Shown: positions 23,214 through 34,987, counted from the first letter of the stretch. The stretch is DNA of 64,000 nucleotides from Begonia masoniana (GCA_022432975.1 CM039503.1:56475892-56539891), one strand, 5' to 3'. The notes: generated by a model from the sequence alone, not told the origin. A program made the numbers and translations.

Positions 23214-25045
23214 CTTAAAGAAAAAAGCAATTTTCCATGGAAGTATTGGATCTAATATATGCATCCAAAATGTTCATATTCGTTGGAAGCTGGTGTAACT
23301 TCAGTACCTGCAACTACAAAAAAGAAAAAACAAACATTTACAAGTGTCAAATGAAAATTAATCACTAATGTTAAAAAATAAATGTGACGTAATGATTGAG
23401 AAAAGGAAAAAAAAGACATTATAAAGTTTTCGACTTGGAGAGATAAAACATTAAAAAGTATTTGATCAACAAAAATCAAACAACAATACATACATCCAAA
23501 ATGTTCATATTCGTTGGAAGCTGGTGTAACTTCAGTACCTGCAACTACAAAAAAGAAAAAACAAACATTTACAAGTGTCAAATGAAAATTAATCACTAAT
23601 GTTAAAAAATAAATGTGACGTAATGATTGAGAAAAGGAAAAAAAAGACATTATAAAGTTTTCGACTTGGAGAGATAAAACATTAAAAAGTATTTGATCAA
23701 CAAAAATCAAACAACAATACATACCACAATCGATTTTTTGAGGCATAGAAAATCGTGAAAAACGACCTTACTCGATCAACTATGTTGAACTGTACTCAAT
23801 ACATATGTCTAATTTGGTTTATCAACCAATATGTTTCCCTTATGTAATTTTTGACTAATTTAAGGCAGCTTGTAATTTTCTAATTGGCAAAAAATCTCTC
23901 ATATATAGCTACCGAAATCACAATTGAACTGATTAGAAAATCACAATTGGAAATTAATTAGACATTCTCAATTGGAAACTTATAAGAAACTTACAAAAGG
24001 CCCACATAACTAATTTGAAAACAAAAAAAAAAGCGGGAAAAATACAAGGTTGCTCATTAAATCAACCTTATGTAACTATATTTGATGTTTTCAAATCTGG
24101 TGAAGAACGGACTTTAATTCTAATTAAATCAGAATAAGATGTTAAGAGTGACATATTACATTACAACAAATTTTTTAAAATCTGCCCAATTTAATTATTC
24201 GTTCATTACATTATAAACTAGAAAAGATTCTATGATCTTGATCTGCCATCACTTCCATATTGACTGACATCAAGAATTTGCCCAATTATTTTGGATTCAT
24301 ATGCCACATCAATACCTTTTATGCAATGCATCTAATTTTCAGACCAACTCAACAACACAGAAAAAATATGTCCTCAATAGCGTATACTTGTCAGGAACCA
24401 TCATGAAATAGATTAACTAAGGAATAATAATTCAAATTGATCAATCCAAAGACCTATTAGAACTTGAAAAAGTATGATCAAGATAGGAAATTTGGGGTTC
24501 TGAGACTTCAGAATGGTAATCACAGTCAGAATCCATGACCATTAGCAGTGTTTCTGCATTAGGGCGATTGTGAAAAATCAATCCCAGAATTAAAAATCTC
24601 AGTGACACCCAAAAACCAAATGAATACTGTAATTTTCGAATCCAATTTCCACTACAAACGACCTACTATGGGTTAAAAAAAGATAAAAACAAAAAATTTT
24701 AACTTTTTGCCGATCAAGCTGGCATAAGAAAACCCAATTCCTCAGTCAATCAACAAATACACCGCTGAGAATTAATACCCATTGCGAGGCGTCAACAAAA
24801 AGGAAACAGAGACCAAGTCAATAAACGTGGAGAAGAGGAGATAGAGAGTGTGAGAGAGACTTACGAATCTCTTCAGGCTGAGAGAAGTTACGGTCGGTAG
24901 GATCCTCCGTTAAGGTTTCGACTTCGATGGTGGAAAACGCGTTTCGACCTAGGCAGCGGCAACCGGAGCTCTAATGTTCTTCGGGAAGAAAAGAAGCCTA
25001 TTGGGAGTTGGGGAGAGGACAAACCCGTCTCTTTCTTACACGCTC
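23214..25045 (-). pseudogene. Possible minus-strand gene fragment: 5' exon and one small exon
   Basis: Read on the minus strand, a GC-richer leader (about 25045 to 24865) ends in ATTC/GTAAGT, a near-consensus splice donor. A candidate second exon runs 23307 to 23214: it follows a T-rich tract ending GTAGTTGCAG and ends CTTTAAG/GTAATT. It contains ATG triplets but no recognisable domain. The leader has no ATG, so it would be 5' UTR. The region around the second exon is tandemly duplicated (231 bp), giving a second acceptor at 23538. Splice-like signals are visible; that this is or was a gene is inference, and the product is unknown. Confidence 0.3.
23262..23723. repeat. Perfect or near-perfect 231-bp tandem duplication
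   Basis: The segment beginning CATCCAAAATGTTCATATTC occurs at 23262 and again at 23493. I saw no differences on reading the two copies. Because 231 is a multiple of three, a minus-strand frame stays open across both copies (23252-23746), but most of that frame is intron-like T-rich sequence. Confidence 0.95.
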
Positions 25046-25535
25046 CTCACACGCTCGCGTTGTTGGAAAAATAGTGAAGCGATCTGAAGAACCGGTCTGA
25101 TTTGTTTCGGCCCGGTTCGGAATGGTTTCTTCGCATACAGGAACCAAATTCAGATTGCGAAAATCAAAGACGAAATAATTGCTTTAAACAAAGTGAAAAT
25201 TGAGGAATATGTTTTTTGTAGAGCCCATTTTCTATACTAGTTTACCAGCCCAACTCTAATGAATCACAATTTTTCTTCAGCCTCGTACAACTTCGTAGTC
25301 CATCTTGTTCTGGGCTCCAGCAATAGTAATCTCCTATCACTCCATGCCCATACCCCCAATATCTCTAGGACAATCAACCACCTCTTAGCCCAGCCCGTGC
25401 AAAAAGGTCTTCCTTCTCCCTTTCTCTAGTCCAAGCCCAATTCTCTTCCTTGTAAAAAACATATTAGATATTAGGGCATGAAGTTGGCCCACCAAAAACC
25501 ATTATCTCCCTCTTCTTCTTGCCGCATTATTCACC
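25046..25535. other. Intergenic sequence, no gene recognised
   Basis: It would be the promoter side of the possible minus-strand gene. Pyrimidine-rich on the plus strand around 25270-25520, with no diagnostic motif. Confidence 0.4.
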
Positions 25536-25760
25536 ATGATGAGTGAAGAACTTTTGCAGAATGTCAACCTCCCGCCACCGTCGAAAAACGTCGTAGTGTC
25601 GTCGGGATTCACTCAACAAGGCTGTAAGATGGCTCGACAAAGCTGTCTCCTCCCCTTGGCAGCGCTTCTTCTCAAGCGAAGCTCAGTTGGTAGGTGTTCC
25701 CCAGTCCGGCTTCCAGCTAATCGCAAGACGGCAGAGAAAGTTCTTGATCGGCGATGGTGA
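25536..25760 (+). CDS. Uncharacterised 74-codon ORF, doubtful
   Basis: An ATG frame in a moderately GC-rich stretch. The composition (proline pairs, leucine/alanine-rich centre, basic end) is not distinctive and I recognise no family. Overlapping frames exist on both strands in the same GC-rich interval, so this may be a chance ORF. Confidence 0.15.
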   Translation: MMSEELLQNVNLPPPSKNVVVSSGFTQQGCKMARQSCLLPLAALLLKRSSVGRCSPVRLPANRKTAEKVLDRRW

Positions 25761-26479
25761 ATCTTGTTTTGATTCACACCGGTGGCTAGCCTTCTTTGGC
25801 TCTCTAAACATTTGCTCGTCAGAGCCCTATCTCGCTTATGTTCACAGTCATGTTGTGTGTCTTTCTGTTGTGTAACCCAGGGTTCACAACTCAGAAATAG
25901 CAAAGGTTTCAGAGAATCAAGCAATCTCCATTCAATCGTCGATCGATTCGTAGAGTTCTACAGAGAAAAACTAGAAATGCAGAAAAATAACAAACTAAAG
26001 AAAGAAAGATAACCAAAACAATCCACCGCCCATTCCCTCTGCGTTGCTGCTCGTTTTAACGGTGTTCTTCTCTAACTGTTTGGCCACGTCATCAATATAT
26101 TAATTGGGCTGGGCTTGGGCTGGCATTTACTGGTAGCCCAACTGTGTGGCCTTTCATGGAGGCCCTTTCCATGACACTTTCACTCACACCTCCTTTGTGT
26201 CTGAAAAGATTGGTTGAACTCACTCTATTCTTTCCCTCTTGCTGCCCATTTTTTCCATTGATACTTTCTGATGGCTATCGCCTATCGCCCTTTCTGTTAC
26301 TTCCTTCTAATGACGGATTTGTCTGCCCTAGCCTTTCTTCCCCATTAAATAAAACAGATCAACTCCGCTACTAGTCTCTTTGTCCTTTGACGGCAGAACA
26401 CTTGTTTCACGTTCACATTATCCTAGAATTATTTATTGGTAGCTGAACTTTGTTGTTGTTTAGGAACAATGTATCAGTT
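25761..26479. other. Unassigned sequence, no gene recognised
   Basis: Mixed-composition DNA with several short overlapping frames on both strands, none with a recognisable domain. The copia remnant begins just downstream on the opposite strand. Confidence 0.4.
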
Positions 26480-27340
26480 ATTTTGTTGTAATTGAGAATG
26501 TTGAAGTTTTTTCTAAGGAAGCATTATTTGGCTGTTTTAAGCTCCCTAGATCGAGTGACAAATAAAGGAATTGTTGGTTCTATTGTTAGGGTTCACCACC
26601 TTAGTGACCATTCTATTGTAGCGTTAGTTGTGGTAAAATTGGTGTTTCACTTAATTTATACCCAAAAAGTCCAGTATCTACCAATAAATTCAAGATATAT
26701 TTTTGTTGATATAAATTTTTTTTGCTATTGATCGGGCAATCTCTACGTCCAAAAAGTACTTTCACTGTTCTTAATTTCAATTTCTCTTCTCATGTATTTT
26801 TATACTAGAGTTGATGGTTGGTCATAATCTCCCATTAGAATTATGTCATCAACATATACAACAAGTATAGCTATTTAACCTTGACTAGAGTACTTATAAA
26901 ACATTGTATGATCTGCTTGATTCTGAATAGAGGAAAAATTCTTGAATGTTCTAGTGAATCCACTAAACAAAGCTTTTAGTGATTGTGTAAGTCTATAGAA
27001 AGCTTTATAGAGTTTACATGCCTTGTTCATTTCATAATGTTGTTCAAACCCCATAGGTAAATCCATAAACATTTGTTATGTTAGATCCTATTTTGAAAGA
27101 CATATTTAACTTCAAGTTGATGTAAACACCAATCTAAATTTATGGCAAGATATAACAATACAAGAATAGAGATGATTTTTGTTAAAAGAGCAAACATTTC
27201 TTGAATCTCTGTGTCCTAAGTCTAAATAAATCTCTTTGCTACAATGTGACCTATATATCGATAAATACTCCAAGCAACCTTGAATTTTCACACGCCACCA
27301 ATCTAATTTACCATGCAATGACAACCAAGAAGAGTGCCAT
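26480..27340 (-). pseudogene. Ty1/copia pol remnant (reverse transcriptase to RNase H)
   Basis: The minus strand from 27072 reads copia RT features: a MDLPMGFEQHY segment, then CKLYKAFYRLTQS and a QADHTMFYK segment. The YVDD catalytic box follows at 26845-26856 (ILVVYVDDIILMGDYDQ). Further 3', frame-shifted text resembles the region leading to RNase H (KYFLDVEIARS, LLVDTGLFGYK). Upstream of 27072 the frame is lost, but an HQLEVK-like segment is visible. Several frameshifts and stops make it inactive. No LTRs could be paired with it. It lies just left of a gypsy LTR fragment. Confidence 0.8.
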
Positions 27341-28129
27341 TGGGGAACAAGACAAGAATTTTGTAATAAGTCTGAGTCGAAGAGTACAATGAGATGAGTG
27401 ATTGATAATCAGTTGTAAAATATAGTTAGTTAATTGCCGTTGTTGGAAGGTTAAACCTTAGATAGGTTGTTTGAAATGATTTTTAGGGAGAGATTAAAGT
27501 TTTGGTGAAAGTTAAACAAAAACCGGGTTTGAGAAATTTGTACTCCGATTCTGTTTCAGTGAATTCGAGTTGGCCATTGTGTTTGGTTGTTAAATTTGAT
27601 TGTTTTAATGGATAGTAGACGTGTAGAGGTTTACGGAATGGGGTGGCACGTCCAAATCCGTTGAAAAACGAATAAGTTATGGCCGATTGATGTTGGACAC
27701 TAAAAATTGGGGAGAAAATCGGGTTTTAAGTGTTAGTTTATAAAGTTGGTTAAATGATTGATAGTTTTAGGTTTAAGAATTCCTTAGACTTTCCTAGCTT
27801 AATACTAAGTGATTTTTCCCTATTTGTTAGGTTGTCGAGCGAGTAATTTAACCGGACGAAGTGATCAATCAAGTGTCGAGCAATCTGGTAAGTAGTGGTT
27901 TGCAATCGTTTTGCCTTCGGGCCTACACCATGGAACGGTAGAGTTAATGATTGTTTGTTTTGCATTGTGTTGTGTTGCATACTCTTTTATCATGCATCAT
28001 GGTTTTAAGTTACGCAAAATACGAGTTTTCTTGCATAGTTTGAATTGCGAGCGTGAAATGTAATCAGATAAAAAAAATTGCAAACTTAGTCTTGATTAGA
28101 GTTGTCTTGTCGGGAACAAGTACTGGAGT

Positions 28130-28345
28130 GTAGCACCATGAGGGGACCTCCATGAAAGATGCCTGACTAAAATACGTAATGGTCGTGAGTATGAACTCCT
28201 AGACGGTTATAGGATTCTACGATCGACGTGAAGGGGGATTTTGTATAGCCATCCTAGACGGTCATGGGATGATTGCTATCGGGTCTTGCTCTGGTGGTTT
28301 TGAGTGTGGCCGTCCTAGACGATTATAGGATGCGAGCCTACTCGA
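28130..28345 (+). repeat. Imperfect short repeats (CCTAGACGGTYATRGG)
   Basis: Three or more copies of a CCTAGACGGTTATAGGAT-like motif occur at about 28199, 28253 and 28314, at the position where related LTRs carry their tandem arrays. Similar motifs recur at about 49239, 49294 and 49359 in the LTR 48044-50504. Confidence 0.6.
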
Positions 28346-28619
28346 TCCACACGGCTTATGAAATGATTAAAGCAACGAACGTGAAACGAACACAACTGAG
28401 TGTTAGAAACTGCATGTGATAAGATTGGTTGCATTGTGTTTTGCTTGAATTCATTATTCCCTACTTGCTAAGCATTAGGCTTACTTTTTGTGTTATGTGG
28501 TGTAGGTGACGATATTTATACAGGTGAGCTCGATGAGGGGGCGCCTTGATCACGGTTTTTCGGGGAATGTGTGGGGAGTTCGGTATTTTGTAGTGTGTAT
28601 AGTTTTCTAACAATTTTGG

Positions 28620-29767
28620 TAGAGATGTTAAACGAGCGAGCTGCTCGCCAGCTCGCTCGCTCGACTCGTTACTGTAGCCGGCCGAGCTTGGCTCGGCTCG
28701 CTACAGTAACGAGCGAGTTTGGCTCGAGTCACACAGGCGAGTCGAGTCGAGCTTGGACATCCCGGCTCGCGAGCCCGTGAATGACTGGGCTCGACGAGCC
28801 TGCTCGTCAACGGAAGCCCAGCTCTGGTCCTGCGGCGAGCGCTGAACCCTCTCCGACGCGGCGACGCCTGACCATCGATATCTCGGTCAATCACTCAATC
28901 CCAATCCGATGCCCAATCACTATCAACCAAGTAGGAGAGCCAATTGATCGTCCACGTTCCGCTATCAATCGGCTCTACTACCTCTGCTGAGTGCGGCACT
29001 GTATTTTGATTTTTGAGTAGAGTTAATCTAAAGCATAAGCAATGGCACTGTATCGTCTTTCTTCCATCTGCCTGGATTTGATCACCTCTGCACATCTGAG
29101 TGTCTGCTCTATGTGATAACCTCCTCCGATGCTCACTTCTCTCTCTAAATGCCGGCAATAGCTCTCAAAAACACTCAAATTTATGTGCAATTTGAAACCC
29201 ATCAAGAACAGGAAGTCCAGCTCCAGCTGGTTCATCTCCTTCGTCGTCAGTCCCCCGACTCGAGCGAAATATGAATTCCTGTAGTTCCTGTTTCGAGAAA
29301 TCGAACAGTTCTTATCGGAAAATGTTGTCAGATTATGATTTGTTCGATTTGCAGAGATGGAGAAAGGCTTACAAGTCTTCAGTGTATTTGGAAGCCACCA
29401 TTAAATTTTGTGAAATCATGGGAAAAGGAGTAGAGATCAAATCGTTAAGCTAACCAATGGAGCAAGGACGCTGATCACCAATGGAGTCCCCTCGGAGTCT
29501 CCATCGTGGGAAAAAGAGTAGAGATCAGATCAGAGTTTTTTCCGGCAAAATTTTTATTCATGTAATTGTAACCTCGGCTCGTTAAGCTCGGCTCGTTACG
29601 CTCGTTGAGTCGGCTCGGCTCGGCTCGGCTCGTTATGATCGTGGCTCGCCAGCCGCTCGGGTTGGAAATTTTTTAAGAGTCGCTCGTTAGGCTCGACTCG
29701 TTAGGCTCGATAGGCTTGTTAGGCTCGGCTCGTTTGGCTCGGCTCGCTCGCTCGTTTAACATCTCTA
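28620..29767 (-). mobile_element. hAT-like non-autonomous element carrying a cyclin exon (Pack-type)
   Basis: Terminal inverted repeats start TAGAGATGTTAAACGAGCGA and are mirrored at the right end (29747-29767). Exact 8-bp duplications AATTTTGG flank it at 28612-28619 and 29768-29775, the TSD size of hAT transposons. Subterminal regions are packed with CGAGC/GCTCG motifs. No transposase is present in 1148 bp. The interior includes an exon of a plant cyclin-U gene on the minus strand (29023-29286) and other unassigned sequence. Confidence 0.85.
29023..29286 (-). pseudogene. Captured cyclin-U (P-type cyclin) exon fragment
   Basis: The minus strand reads 87 codons without interruption to a stop at 29023-29025. 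The N-terminal part has YRNSYFARVGGLTTKEMN, followed by the LELDFLF helix, FESYCRHLEREV and GGGYHIEQTLRCAE. This matches the C-terminal half of the plant cyclin-U/P (PHO80-like) cyclin box and its tail. A complete cyclin-U would need about 100-120 more N-terminal residues, which are absent. The fragment starts where these genes commonly have an intron (a TACAG lies just upstream), so it may be the whole second exon. It sits inside the hAT-like element, which implies capture of a host gene. No expression evidence is available. Confidence 0.85.
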
Positions 29768-30064
29768 AATTTTGGTATGGTTGTGGATAGTGGTCGTTTT
29801 GTTGGAATGTCTACATGTAAATGATAATGGTTTAAAACTATTTGATTTTCAGGTTTTGATTTAGAAAATATTCATTCGTTATGCTGCTCGTTTTTTTCGT
29901 ATAACAAACAACGTCGGGTTCATTCATTTCCACATTTTTGTTGATATTTTGAAGTCGGTCTTCCGAGATTTTTTTGTGTGACGGAGTCGGGGATGTCGGG
30001 AATGTTTGAGTAAATTTTGGGTGAATTGGGTGTAAAGAGTTTGAAGAAAAATTGAGAAAAAGTG

Positions 30065-30240
30065 GAAGAGGGGCGCTGGTGGCCGATGGAGTGCGCGCGT
30101 TGGGCTGGGAGGTGCACGCAGGGGGAAGCGCTGGGTGCGCACTGCAGGTGCGTGTAGTGCCCAGCGCCGATCGATTGGCAGGCGCCACTTTAGATCGCCT
30201 GGCTACCCGAGAGGTGGCGCGCACGGCGCCCAACCGAGCC
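30065..30240 (+). other. GC-rich hypervariable block of the LTR
   Basis: A block rich in GCGC and CCGA follows a conserved GAGAAAAAGTGGAAGAGG and precedes the conserved TTTTAACCCGA...CACGTATTTTGGG tail. The block itself does not align with those at the same place in LTRs ending at 50504 and 51569. The ORFs crossing it are not credible genes. Confidence 0.6.
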
Positions 30241-30467
30241 AACTTGGAAATTTTTTTTTATTTTTGATTTTCGAATATGTTTTAACCCGACCTTTTTCGA
30301 CACAATTTGCACGTATTTTGGGCACGTTTTCCAACAAATTTAGAGGGTTTGAAAAACTCAAAAATCGAGTCAAAATTTTATAGAAATTTATTTTAAATTA
30401 CCTTTTAAATGCGAGATTGTTATGCAAAGTAACGCACCGAGTCGGGGGTGGGTTCGGGGGCATTACA

Positions 30468-31265
30468 GTATGTTTGCATGTGCTTGGCCAATTGGCCTAC
30501 ACTATAAAGTGTTAGGAGGTTGATGGCTAGAATGTTGATTTTGGAGAGTTTGGTTTGGGTAGACATGTTAGATTGTGAGTTTTTATGCTAATTTTATTTT
30601 TTGTTGATAATTATTTATCAGTTCGTTTTATATTAAGTTTACAGCATTTGAGGATATGTGTTTGTGACATTCGTTCATGCATAATGGTTTTCCAGAGCAT
30701 AGAAAACGATTTTATGCATATGTTTTCATGTAAACAAGAGCAAACAGAACAGTAAAATACGTAAATAGTTATTGTGGGTAGGGAACTGAGTTTGGTAGTT
30801 CCATTAGAGGAATCAATTCCTTTAGAGGGACTGTTAGATATGTCATTCCACTTCCCTTAGAGTGAGATGGTCGTTCCGCTAGAGGGACAATCAGTTAGAA
30901 CATCTTTCTTCTAGAAGCAGTGCCCCAATAACTTATGTCATGCAAGAAAATAAAGAACAGACTCATGCATGTTTTACGAAGAGCATGAGCATAGCATAAT
31001 CATGAGCATGCATTTTTATTTAATACGACATCACTTACTGGGCATTAGGCTCATTACTTACTTTGTGGTGTAGGTGATATTCCTGGTGAGGACGTTGATC
31101 CTCAGTACGACTGATAGAGCAGCTGATGGAGGATGTCCATGGAGTGTGTTTGGCATTGTTAGGGCGAATTTTGACCTGTGGGCAAAGTTCTAGGTATTGT
31201 GGTGGACATGTATTGTAACACCTCGTAACTCGGACGTTACTAACCTGACCGTTCGTGAGACTTTA
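30468..31265 (+). mobile_element. Fragment of another gypsy-type LTR
   Basis: It contains GGCCTACACTATAAAGTG, matching the CCTACACCATAGAACGG region of other LTRs, and CACTTACTGGGCATTAGGC...GTGGTGTAGGTGA (AG at 31073). A possible LTR start (TGTAACACCTCG) lies at about 31215. Both ends are interrupted, on the left by the LTR ending at 30467 and on the right by an inverted LTR tail. Imperfect repeats of CCNTTAGAGGGA occur at about 30800-30890. Confidence 0.55.
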
Positions 31266-31536
31266 TGTAACGCCCCTGAACCCACCCCGGCTCGGTGCGC
31301 TATATTGCTAACTAATACCCCAATTAAAACGATGTTTAAAATAATTTTCGATAAACTTTTTTACTCGATTTTTGAGTTTTTTGAACCCTCAAAATTTGTT
31401 AGAAAATGTGCCCAAAATACGTGTAAAACGTGCCGAAAAAGATCGGGTTAAAACATAGTAGAAATAAGAAAATTTTTAAAAAAATTAAATTTTGTATGCT
31501 GTGCGGCGCGCGCACAGCAGCGCACCACCGCGCGCC
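31266..31536 (-). mobile_element. Inverted 3' end of a gypsy LTR
   Basis: It starts TGTAACGCCCCTGAACCCAC, the reverse complement of the GTGGGTTC...GGCGTTACA LTR end seen at 30467, 43235, 50504 and 51569. It continues through the reversed CACGTATTTTGGGCAC tail and the GC-rich block, then stops at 31536, where the satellite T module resumes. Confidence 0.8.
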
Positions 31537-32117
31537 TGATGATGATTATTGATGAAGAAAATTTTTTGATAGATAATTATAGTTTTCAAATCTAGCATTG
31601 TTCCTAATATTTGTGGTCAGTTTTAAGATTCCGTTTTTTGTAATTTTTGTTTATTTAATGTAACGAAATTTTCTGTGCATCAACTTAGTCCTATTGATAT
31701 AGAGATGCAGAAACATGTAATACATTGAAATCCTAGTTTGGAAGCCGAAACATATTCCACCGCGAATGAATAAAACGACCTTTGTGAAATTTTTTTTCTA
31801 ACAACCTGAAGATGAATCATGAAGAGTCCTTCTAAGAGCTAAATTTGTTTTTTTATAACTCTTTTATTATGTTTTAGTTACTTTTGTTTAGTTCAAAACT
31901 CGTCAAAAATTTTGAAATAGTTGTTCCATAAAATTATCTACTACTAACATGTTTAAATAGTTGTGTCATCTCACTACCTTTATTTCTCACCTTGCCCCCT
32001 AAAAACAAAGATCACTTCGAAAAATGTTTTATCTCTATTTCACTATCAACAAAAACTAAATAGAATTATGAAAAATAATAATTTCGCCACTATTTTATTT
32101 TACACATAAATGCGATA

Positions 32118-32329
32118 AAGAAATAGCGTAGACTATTGACCAAAATAGATTTCTTTCCCCTATTCGTCTCTACTATTTATTCTCATTTCTCTACTTCAAT
32201 CTACGTATCTCTTGCTTCATATCAAGAAATAGCGTAGACTATTGACCAAAATAGATTTCTTTCCCCTATTCGTCTCTACTATTTATTCTCATTTCTCTAC
32301 TTCAATCTACGTATCTCTTGCTTCATATC
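32118..32329. repeat. 106-bp tandem duplication inside an L module
   Basis: The segment beginning AAGAAATAGCGTAGACTATT occurs at 32118 and 32224 with no differences that I could see. The other L copies have it once, so this duplication is local and recent. Confidence 0.9.
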
Positions 32330-34569
32330 AAGATTCTAATTACTTTCAAGTAATCATGCAAATAGGATAAAGAAATAGAGTAGACTATTGTCATAAATAG
32401 ATTTCTTTCTCTTATTCCTCTATACTATTTCTCTCTTTTCTACTACCCCAATCTAAGTATCTCTTGCTTCATATAAAGATCTTAATTAGTTTTAAGTTAT
32501 TATGTAAACCAATTTCAAGATGTAATTTTTTAACAACACTGTCAATAGTATTCCAGTCAACAGTACAAATTCTTCCTCAAATCTTGAGTAGTTGTCTAGT
32601 ACAAGAACTTTATAGATCGTAATGACCTTGACATTTTAAACTATTTAAATTTTTTATAAGAATATTTCTTCACATATATATTCACAATTTTTAAAAAAAC
32701 ATTAGATTTATTTTGACTACTATAATTTAAAACTTGACTATAAATATTCATATCAATCGTTGAAGTGCTAAAGATGTGTCAAGCCCTTAGGGCAAGTGGA
32801 ACAACTCTTCATACGAAGAAATCGCAAAAAAACTTGCTTACTAAAGTATAGACAATAATGATGTCATCACGAAAAACATGAAAAAATATATCCAAGTTGA
32901 AAAATCTAGAAGACAATATAAATTTCATTTTTTTTTTCAAAAAAAATTTGTGGGTTGGATTCTAAATGAGTTGGATTAGACTATGGAAGCAAACATACAC
33001 TATCTTATGGGCTTGAATTCGGATCACCTAGTGGGATGAGACGTAAACTATTTTGCATGGAACATGAAGAAGCCATGCGACGTACGATCTTTGGGAAAAT
33101 GTCAATTTCGAATGGGGGAGTATTGTTAGGAAATAATCATAGGAGTATTTTGATAATTATATAATGTGGTTATAAACTTAATTTTTGTTAGTTTCATGAA
33201 AAATTATGGGAGAATTATAGTTAGTAAGAGAGGGTTATTATACATTGAGATCCAACTTTGGAAGCCGAAACATATTGCACCGCGAATGAATAAAACGACC
33301 TTTATGAAAATTTGTTTCTAACAACCTGAAGATGAATCATGAAGAGTCCTTCTAAGAGCTACACTTGGTTTTTATGTCTCTTTTATTATATTTTAGCTCC
33401 TTTTGTTTAGTTCAAAACTCGTCAAAAATTTTGAAATAGTTGTTCCACAAAATTATCTACTACTAATATTTTTAAATAGTTGTGTCACCTCCCTACCTTT
33501 ATTTCTCACCTTGCCCCCTAAATACAAAGATCACTTCGAAAAATGTCTTCTCTCTATTTCACTATCAACAACAACCAAAATGGTAAAATTAAGTTTATGT
33601 ATATAACAACTAAATAGAACTATGACAAATATAAATTTTGCCACTATTTTATTTTACACATAAATGCGATAAAAAAATAGGGTAGACTATTGGCCAAAAT
33701 ACATTTCTTTCGCCTATTCATCTCTACTATTTCTACTTATTTCTCTACCTCAATCTACGTATCCCTGGCTACAAATCCAGATTCTAATTACTTTCATGTC
33801 AGCATGCAAATAGAATAAAAAAATAAGGTAGACTATTGTCTTAAATAGATTTTTTTCTCTTATTCCTCTATATTATTTCTCTCTTTCCTACTACTGCAAT
33901 CCAAGTATCTTTTGCTTTATATACAGATTCTAATTAGTTTCAAGTCATCATGTAAACCAATTTCAAGATGTAATTTTCTAGCACTACTGTCAATAGTATT
34001 CCAGTCAACATTATAAATTCTTCTTCAAATATTGAGTAGTTGTCTATTACAAGAACTTTAGAAATCGTAATGACCTTGATATTCCAAACTATTTAAATTT
34101 TTTTATAAGAATATCTCTTCACATATATATTCACAATACTTGAAAAAATATTAGATTTATTTTGACTACTAGAATTTAAAATTTGACTATAAATATTCTT
34201 ATCAAATGTAGAAGTGCTTAAGATGTGTCAAGACCTTAGAGCAAGTGGAACAACTCTTTATACAAAGAGATCGCAAAAAAACTTGCTTACTAAAGTATAG
34301 ATAATAATGATGACATCACGAGAGACATGAAAAAATATATCCAAGTTGAAAAATCTAGAACACAAAATAAATTTCATTTTTTTTAAAAAAAACTTTATGG
34401 GTTGGATTCTAAATGAGGTGGATTAGACTATGGAAGCAAACATACACTATCACATGGGCTTCAAATCGGATCACCTAGTAGGATTGGGCGTAAACTATTT
34501 TGCATAGAACGTAGAAAGTCATACGATTTACGACCTTAAAGAAAATGTCGATTTTGAATAGGGGATTAT

Positions 34570-34987
34570 TGTTAGGAAATAATCATAGGATTATTTTGAG
34601 AATTATATAATGTGATTACAAACTTAGTTTTTGTTAGTTTCATGGAAAGTTATGGGACAGTTAGAGTTAGTAAGACGGAATTATTATAGATAGAAAAAGG
34701 GAGTGTGAGATAGGAGATTGTGATGATCATTAATGATGAAGAAAAGTTATTGATAGTTCATTAGGGTTTCCAAATCTAGCATTGTTGCTAAGATTTGTGG
34801 TTAGTTTTAAGATTCTGTTTCTTGTAATTTTCGTTTATTTAATGTAACGAAATTTTCTACCCATCAACCTAGCTCTATTGATAAAGAGATGCTGAAACAC
34901 GTTATACATTGAGATCCTACTTTGGAAGCTGAAACATATTGCACCGTGAATGAATAAAACGACCTTGGCAAAAATTTATTTCTAACA
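34570..34987 (+). mobile_element. Full-length T module (418 bp LTR-like)
   Basis: Same ends and same length as 13514-13931, preceded by a purine-rich GGGGATTAT. It contains the full middle region (GATTCTGTTTCTTGTAATTT, GCACCGTGAATGAATAAAACG) that is missing from the truncated T in the 650-bp arrays. Confidence 0.6.

Larger units (their letters stand above)
27450..30467 (+). mobile_element. 5'-truncated gypsy LTR with a hAT-like insertion
   Basis: From GGTTAAACCTTAGATAGG (27450) onwards this parallels the outer 3' LTR of the composite at 47234 onwards. Shared features are GGATAGTAGACGTGTAGAGG, a donor-like CTG/GTAAGTAG (27888), CCTTCGGGCCTACACCATGG, ACTTGCTAAGCATTAGGC and an acceptor-like GTGTAG (28505). 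The right end is GGGTTCGGGGGCATTACA at 30467. The first several hundred bases of the LTR are missing. The insert at 28620-29767 interrupts it. The candidate right TSD GTATG has no partner on the left because of the truncation. Confidence 0.75.

Noticed and set aside
28628..29158. Overlapping ORFs in the hAT-like element other than the cyclin frame
   Set aside because: The frame 28895-29158 is a shadow of the cyclin exon, and 28571-28894 reads the CGAGC-rich terminal repeats.
30052..30383. Arginine/alanine-rich ORFs in GC-rich sequence (also at 51147-51464)
   Set aside because: These are products of the hypervariable GC-rich LTR block; the frames are not conserved between LTRs.
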